From the NCBI GenBank assembly GCA_033439265.1, contig JAVTVX010000016.1, forward strand, positions 687,001 through 751,000: a DNA stretch of 64,000 nucleotides, written 5' to 3'. The notes under the pieces were generated by a model. The model ran no database searches. It was given only the letters and a program-made list of their open reading frames with translations, and had not been told where the DNA came from. How positions within the stretch are numbered: position 1 is the first letter of the stretch; each line of letters opens with the position of its first letter. The DNA comes from Dillenia suffruticosa. Taxonomy: Eukaryota; Streptophyta; Magnoliopsida; Dilleniales; Dilleniaceae. Both the position numbers and the translations under genes were made by a program. Positions 58,106 to 64,000 of this stretch are shown piece by piece.

Positions 58106-60617
58106 CTACTTCTACCCAAAGATGGCTAGAGCTTTCATGATCCTTATTCCGAAAAGGACAAATCTTGAGGAAATCTCTGACTTCCGGTCCGTCAGCCTAT
58201 TGAACACCTTGTATAAAATTCTCAGCAAATGCATTGACGCAAGGCTCAGACTGATCCTACAGAAACTAATTGACCACCACCAAAACAGCTTCCTTCCTGG
58301 TCGTGGTACCCTTGATAATATTATAGTCTTGCAGGAGATCATTCATACCATCAGAGTGTCAAAGAGCAAGAAGCATTTCATGATCTTGAAGATAGACCTT
58401 AGGAAGGCTTATAACAATGTCAATTGGGAATATTTGGCAAAGGTGATGCTGGAGATTGACATGCCCAAGGAGTTGGTGTGTCTCATCATGTTCGCCGTTG
58501 CCAATGGAGATACATCCATTATTTGGAATGGAAAGGTTCTTCCTCCTTTTAAACCGGGGCAGGGATTTAGGCAAGGCGACCCTCTTTCTCTATACCTCTG
58601 TCTCTTAGTGATGGAGAGACTCAATTGTATGATTCGAGAGAAGGTAAGGAAGGGTTCTTGGGCTGCAATTAAGGCCTCTAAGAAGGGACCAAGCATTTCC
58701 CACCTCTTATTCGCGGATGACCTGATTTTGTTTGCCGAACCAGAGCACTTAAATCTCAACAACATTCGTAGTTGTCTTAAAGAATTCTCTGAGGAAATTG
58801 GTCTCCAAATTAACCCGAACAAGTCAAAATGTAGATATCTCCTGGTGCTTCTAGGCATCTCAAGGAATCGTTGTGATGGATAACTTGGGAAGTTATGTTG
58901 GAGTGCCAATCATCCATGGTAGACTTGACAAAAACTTTTATAATCATGTGATAGACAAAGTTCAAAGCAAGCTCAGCAGTTGGAAAGCTAAGCTCCTGAG
59001 TACTGCAAGCAGGAGAACTTTGATCCAATCAATCACAGCAGCGATCCCTCTTTACACCATGCAGTTGACTTGGTTACTAGAGCACACTTGCAAGAAATTG
59101 GACAAGCTGAATAGAGACTTCCTTTGGGGGAGTAATGTAGAGAAAAGAAAGGTCCATATGGTTAAAGAATGGAGATACCTTGTGGTGTAAAATCCTAAAT
59201 AACAAGAACCTGAAGGAGAGAATTTGATGGAGTACAAGAGGCATGGAAGCTCCTCGACCGTCTGGTGTGGGATTTGTAAGAGTAGAGACTGCCTAAAAAG
59301 AGGTATGAAGTAGAGAATTAGGGTCGGAAAGTCTATGGTTTTGGTATGACAACTGGACGGGTGAAGGCGCACTGGTTAACCACTCCACAATCCCTCATTT
59401 TCATTGCAGTGCTGACACCAAAATCTCTCACTTCTGGGACAATGAAGGTCAATGGACAGGGAACAGCTTCTTGTTGTCCTCCCCCCAGAAAAAGTTGAGG
59501 AAATCAGAGCTATAATGGTGCCTAGAGATAGGCATTTTGAAGACTCTATGTTTTGGAAGGAGAATAGAGAACTTTTTGGTTGCTTCAGCTTATTGGGTGC
59601 AAAGAATATCTCAAGATGATCAGAGGGTGGGGAGTAGAGACTGGGGCTGGGTGTGGAAGAGGAATTGCCCAGAGAGAGTTAAAATGTTCATTTGGATGGC
59701 TGCTCGAGACAGAATTCTAACAAATGAGGAGCTTAAAAGGAGAGGAATTATCAGGGAAGGGACCTGCACTATTGCAAGGTTGAGGAGGAGTCACTATCCA
59801 TGCATTGAGGGACTGCAGTCATGCGAAATCTTTATGGGCAAAGCTGGTGCAGGACAATCAGTGGAGGAAGAGTTTTTGGGAAGACGACATCTATGACTGG
59901 CTAAGGAAGGGTGCGGAGAAGAAGCATGACTTAAATGTTGAAGAAGAAGACACAACGTTCTTTATTATGACTTAGAGCATCTGGAAGGATAGGTGCAATC
60001 TGACTCATAAAAGGAAGGCAGAGCTTCCTCTCGCTATTATTAACCATGTAAGAAGCATGGTGAAGGGGGGTCAGCACAGAAGCTGTGAGGCCAACAGGAT
60101 TAAAGAGGAGCTTTTGATTTGCTGGAAGCCACCTCCAGAAGGGATGATCAAGCTCAATGTGAACGGTGCAACTATGATGGGTTCAGGGAAAGCCAGTGCA
60201 AGTGGAGTTGTCAAAAATAGTAGGGGAGAATGGATTGTGGGCTTTTGGCGCAACATTGGCATAGCTCAGGGAGATGTTGCAGAGCTCTGGGGTCTGACTG
60301 AGGGTCTGTTGCTCGCTAGAAGTAGGAAGCTGGGGCCTGTAATTGTGGAAAGTGACTCCATGATCATTGTGAAGTCCATTAATAAGGGTGTGGGGGATAG
60401 CCATCCGTGGAAAGGCATAGTAGATGACTACAGGGCTTCAATGGAGTTATTGGGGATATCAGAGATAAATCATGTTTTTAGAGAAGCCAACAATTGTGCC
60501 GACACTCTTGCTAAAATTGATCTTGAAGCAAATCCGGGAGTCCACTTCTCAGATGTTCCTCCCGCTGCTGTGTTGAATTGTTTGCAGCAAGATGCTGCTG
60601 GGGTTTGCTTGGATTAG
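58106..60617 (+). pseudogene. L1-C ORF2, 3' part: RT, zinc-binding-type region and RNase H
   Basis: The RT resumes at YFYPKMARAFMILIPKR. One open stretch runs to 58883, with SFLPGRGTLDNIIVLQEIIH (about 58285-58344), ILKIDLRKAYNNVNW (the usual DNVNW reads NNVNW), FRQGDPLSLYLCL and the intact active-site segment HLLFADDLILFAEPE (about 58698-58742). A frame change near 58850-58880 leads into LGSYVGVPIIHGR. A spacer region with FIWMAARDRILTNEELKRR (about 59690-59745) follows. The final RNase H domain is open at 60057-60617: KLNVNGATMM (about 60147-60176; the catalytic Asp appears as Asn), AELWGLTEGLLLARS, IVESDSMIIV and INHVFREANNCADTLA. Confidence 0.88.
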
Positions 60618-60693
60618 GAGGAAGTCCTCCTCTCAAGCCCTCTAGCTTTGTGGTTTTTGTGTGTTTTGGGTTTTCTTCTCTTACCAAAAAAAA

Positions 60694-61336
60694 ATAATAT
60701 GACACCAAAATAGAAAACTTTACTAAGATCTCCAACGACCGATCTCATATTTTAAGGTTAAAACTGATTTTGTATGTCGTGCCATTTAGTTCTTTTGTTA
60801 CAAATAATTGCTAGTTGTAAAACCCCATTTTTTCAAAACCTCTATAAAGCTTAGCCAAAATACAAAACAAAAAAGAAATAGACTCCACAATGATTCTCAA
60901 GGCAATTATACTCATTTCCAGCAAATAATGTATTATTACAGAGTACCAAGGATCAGGTACATCAAAAGCTATCAAAAGGAAGTCATGAAAGAATAAAGGA
61001 CCCACCCGGTGCACATAATACTCCCTAACTTAGTGCAAGGGTATAGGGAGAGTGGACAAACATGTACACAGCCTTGATGTAAATGGAAAAAAATTAAGGT
61101 TACATTTCCGGGTGAAATTATTCATCCACCATACCCGGGTACCATTACTCTCTTTAGAATCAAAAGTTTTTACCTCGGGCACAGCACAATTTAAGAAAAT
61201 AACAGAATTATTGATGTAAATGGGAATGGAGGCAAGTTCATTGGCACCTCCTATAAATATTGTTGAACTCGGCTGGCTCATTTTCTCCAGCGAAAACACT
61301 GCTCCTGTTGCTGAGAGATCACTGCTCTTCAAAATT
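60694..61336. other. intergenic / FMT 3' UTR
   Basis: About 640 bp between the L1-C tail and the stop codon of the minus-strand FMT gene. No coding signal. The right part should be the FMT 3' UTR. Confidence 0.5.
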
Positions 61337-63693
61337 TCATGACGTGTCTTTGGATTTTGACTTCTGCTTCTTGGCATCCAATGAACCTAACCCTTTTCCA
61401 AGGCCAGCAGGAGCCTGAGATGTTTGTCCTGCGTCAGACTGGTTTCTGTTTGCATTCCCCCCATCGCCATTTGAAGGGTGACCATTTGATTCTTCTTTCT
61501 TTGCTCCATTGGCTTCCTTATTGTCCACAGCATCCGGAATCATCCCTGAGTTAATAATGTTGAGCAGCTGGGTTAGCGGTGGTAGAGCTTGGACGGGTAC
61601 ACCATGTTGGCGAATCAAGAGGCCCCTAGCTGCAGCTTTCTTCCTGATTTCAGCTGCTGCTCGAGCTGCCCTTTCATCAAATCCCTTCCCACGGGACTCA
61701 CCCATTAATGCTGCACTAATGGTTTTGTTCACCGCTGAACTTGAACTCCCAGATGCACCACCACCAGCTGTGGCAGCTTGGACTGCATGATGTATCAAGT
61801 CAGGATTTGCCTGCCAAAGAACGCATACAAGTTGGACTTTTTAGTACCTTGAATTGAATTCAAAATCTCAAACGATGGTGCAGCATCATCTGTTTATTTC
61901 TCATATTTGAGCGGGACTATATATCAAGGATGCTGGGCTCCTGACAAGCCTGGAGGCATAAATACAAGACTAACTGATGATGCAACTCATAAGTTCTCTA
62001 GTCTACTATTTCAATGTTGTCGTTAGGTCTTCATAAGCATGGTAACCCTCATTAAGTAACCCTTAAGCACCGGTTTGTTGGATTGTACATTTCAGAAGTA
62101 CTAAGAAAATTTTGAGAGTCCTACCTTCAAGATGTCAAGCGCCCTTTGCGTAGAAGATTCATTAAGAGCTTGTCCTTTCTGCTTTTGTGCGTCCATCTGT
62201 CAAATTAGATCCAAAAACTTCAGTACCATGGAAGACAGAACTTTTCAGACCTGTTGACCCAACCAGTAAAGGTTTAAAAAGCAGCATGTACCTGGAGCGC
62301 GCGCATTTCAAATGTCTTCATCCAATTCTCTGAGTCGCGCGTCCTTGAGTCCTCCTCCCCAAGATTTTTAACTAGTATCTCATAGGTTTTCCTTTCATGC
62401 TGTCATGCCAAAACTCTTTGGTCAACATATGAATATCATGATAATTCATATCAGGAAATTACTGATCAAATTAGAAACCATAATGTTGTTTCAGGTTTAG
62501 CTCCACTCTGTTTAATTTTCTAGTACTAAAATGAAGTCATTCATAGATAATCACCTGATGAGAGAGCTTGAAGAGACCCATGCAGTTGCATGCAATGGCC
62601 AGAGCATGATAACAAACAGCAGTCTGTATATGTTCCTTGCCTAGAAGCCTTTCATTCTTTGTCAAGGCCTCTTGCAGATAACGAAGTGCTGCTTTCATAT
62701 ATCCAATGTCTTGGTACAACATTGCAACATTTATAAAAGTTGCAGCCACATCAGGATGATCAGCACCAGATGACAAGCCTAGAAGAACCATCGCTCGTGA
62801 CATATGCCGCAGTGCAAGATCTGTTTGATTTAGTCCATGATAGAAGAGAGCCATATTTCCATAGCTGCAATAATATGGTTGTTGCAGAGCATGTAGGTCC
62901 AAGGTAAACAGAAATTAAAACCATATATCAGAAGTGAAAAAATACAAAACCCTTTATTTTGGATATCTAGGTAGTAAACTATGTCTTTGTTTTATATTGT
63001 TCTACATAGCAAGTAAAAATGGGTGATTCTTGAAAATTTATTTATTGGAAAATTCTCCCGAGATGAGTATGCTAAGATGGATTGTGTGACAAGGTAAGCC
63101 AACATAAAAAATGAGGCGTACAAGGTAAAAGTTAAAGGTATCTCCAACTCAAGGTAATATGAATAAGAACAAACTAGGATATTTTGGCCTTGCTTCATAG
63201 CAACAAGATCTTATAACGCACCAATAACACAAGGAACAACATATAGACCAGAAAATCTCAAGAACTAGGGGAAAACCTTTTAAAATAGAACATTTTACCA
63301 TGTATGTACTGACAAATTGACCTTAAACAGAACATAGGGTCTAGTTCCCACAATGACTCAACCAATCCACACCATTTCTATGACACAATTATATTGATCA
63401 ATGAATTTTTCTTTTCTTTTTCTTCTTTTTTTTTTAAAGTCTAGGATATTGGTCAATGACTCCAATCACCAGTTTTGCATTCACAATACATGTTAAACTA
63501 GTTAAAGGATTTTATAGCACATTACCAGACTCCTGAATGACAATAAAGCATAGAATAAGGAAAAGAATAATGCCTGTGAGCAGTATCAGGATGATCCAAT
63601 CCAAGGCAACGTTCATTAATTATCAGTTCCTTGTGTTGTTGCATTATGGCCCCAGCCATATCTCCTGCATGATACAGTACCATGGCAAGATAC
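61337..63693 (-). CDS. FMT: FRIENDLY / clustered mitochondria protein, C-terminal five exons (partial)
   Basis: Plant CLU-family protein that controls mitochondrial distribution and association (family knowledge). Exons in transcription order: 63574-63693, 62555-62864, 62292-62399, 62125-62196, 61337-61810; the phases join without a shift. The first three exons encode TPR helices ([58 protein letters not shown]), a CLU/kinesin-light-chain-like array. The last exon holds the conserved [18 protein letters not shown] motif and a hydrophilic Lys/Ser-rich end. The intron after 63574 has a GC donor (CACAG|GCATTA) instead of GT; the other internal donors are GT. The upstream part of the gene lies beyond the right edge: from 63694 to 64000 I see only intron. 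Confidence 0.93.
62865..63573 (-). other. FMT intron with GC donor
   Basis: A 709-bp intron with GC at plus 63572-63573 (minus reading CACAG|GCATTATT) and the acceptor TTGCAG at plus 62865-62870. The splice is fixed by the conserved His-Ser-Tyr-Gly reading across the junction. No nested element seen. Confidence 0.75.
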
Positions 63694-64000
63694 CTGAGAT
63701 TTTAGAGGAGAAAAACCATTAGCCAACATGGGACAAACACAGTATGTTTCACAAATAGCTTCTACTATATAAATTATATGCCAGATGTTCTGCATGTAAA
63801 TGCTTCTCTCATCTGCAGAGAGTATAATGTCCGCAAAAAAGAACACAGTCAATGAGAACCCCCCCAAGTATATATATTAAAAAGAAAAAAATAAAACCAG
63901 AGAGAGAGGGAGATATATATAACTTTCTTGCAACTCTTTTTAGAACTTAAATTGCCACACCCAACAAATGCATGAGAATAATACCAATAGACAAACAAAC
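63694..64000 (-). other. FMT intron, open at the window edge
   Basis: Intron upstream of exon 63574-63693, acceptor CTCAG at plus 63694-63698. No exon is seen before the window ends. Confidence 0.6.

Larger units (their letters stand above)
48241..60693 (+). mobile_element. L1-C: nearly complete plant L1 LINE split by Gypsy-C
   Basis: ORF1 at 48269-49945, ORF2 endonuclease and RT start at 49977-51431, then the Gypsy-C insertion (51432-58100 plus the second copy of its target duplication at 58101-58105), then the rest of the RT, the zinc-binding-type region and RNase H (58106-60617). It ends in an A-run at about 60685. Removing Gypsy-C and one copy of GAAGG restores the L1 reading across the site, as seen by comparison with L1-A. 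It is the least decayed of the three L1s. Confidence 0.9.

Overview
The window is nuclear DNA from a flowering plant, most likely a eudicot. The evidence is AT-rich intergenic DNA, spliceosomal introns, plant-type gene families, chromovirus-like Ty3/Gypsy elements, L1 LINEs carrying an RNase H domain, and tRNA-derived SINEs. I cannot name the species.

Four host genes are clear. (1) 1723-11028, minus: a complete 18-exon gene for a mitochondrial type-I DnaJ (HSP40) of the GFA2 type; all splice sites can be placed and the exons sum to 451 codons plus stop. (2) 27938-31045, plus: an intronless 1035-residue MCTP (four C2 domains plus a C-terminal membrane region). (3) 33303-35255, minus: a complete 4-exon gene for cytosolic ribosomal protein eL6 (RPL6), 234 residues. 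(4) 61337-63693, minus: the last five exons of FRIENDLY/FMT (clustered-mitochondria TPR protein), which continues past the right edge. A possible 3' end of an unidentified plus-strand gene lies at 1-432.

The rest is mostly decayed transposons. 13115-24220 is a plus-strand Ty3/Gypsy element (Gypsy-A) with both LTRs. A minus-strand chromovirus (Gypsy-B, about 15081-22115) is nested in it. Gypsy-B keeps one 2.5-kb LTR and has lost the other, and the same junction has lost the Gypsy-A reverse transcriptase. Gypsy-B carries what looks like a spliceosomal intron at its gag-protease boundary and a microhomology-type deletion of its RT core. From 36.7 to 60.7 kb lie three related L1 LINEs, all plus strand and head to tail (L1-A, L1-B, L1-C). 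L1-C is split by a minus-strand Ty3/Gypsy element (Gypsy-C, 51432-58100) that has both LTRs and a 5-bp target duplication. An RTE-type LINE fragment lies at 31.85-33.05 kb. Four copies of one SINE family are scattered through the window; two have unmistakable target-site duplications.

No transposon ORF is intact. Many in-frame stops look like C-to-T or G-to-A changes (CAG, CGA or TGG codons turned to stops), as expected of old, cytosine-methylated copies. I found no RNA genes, CRISPR arrays or prokaryotic-style operons.
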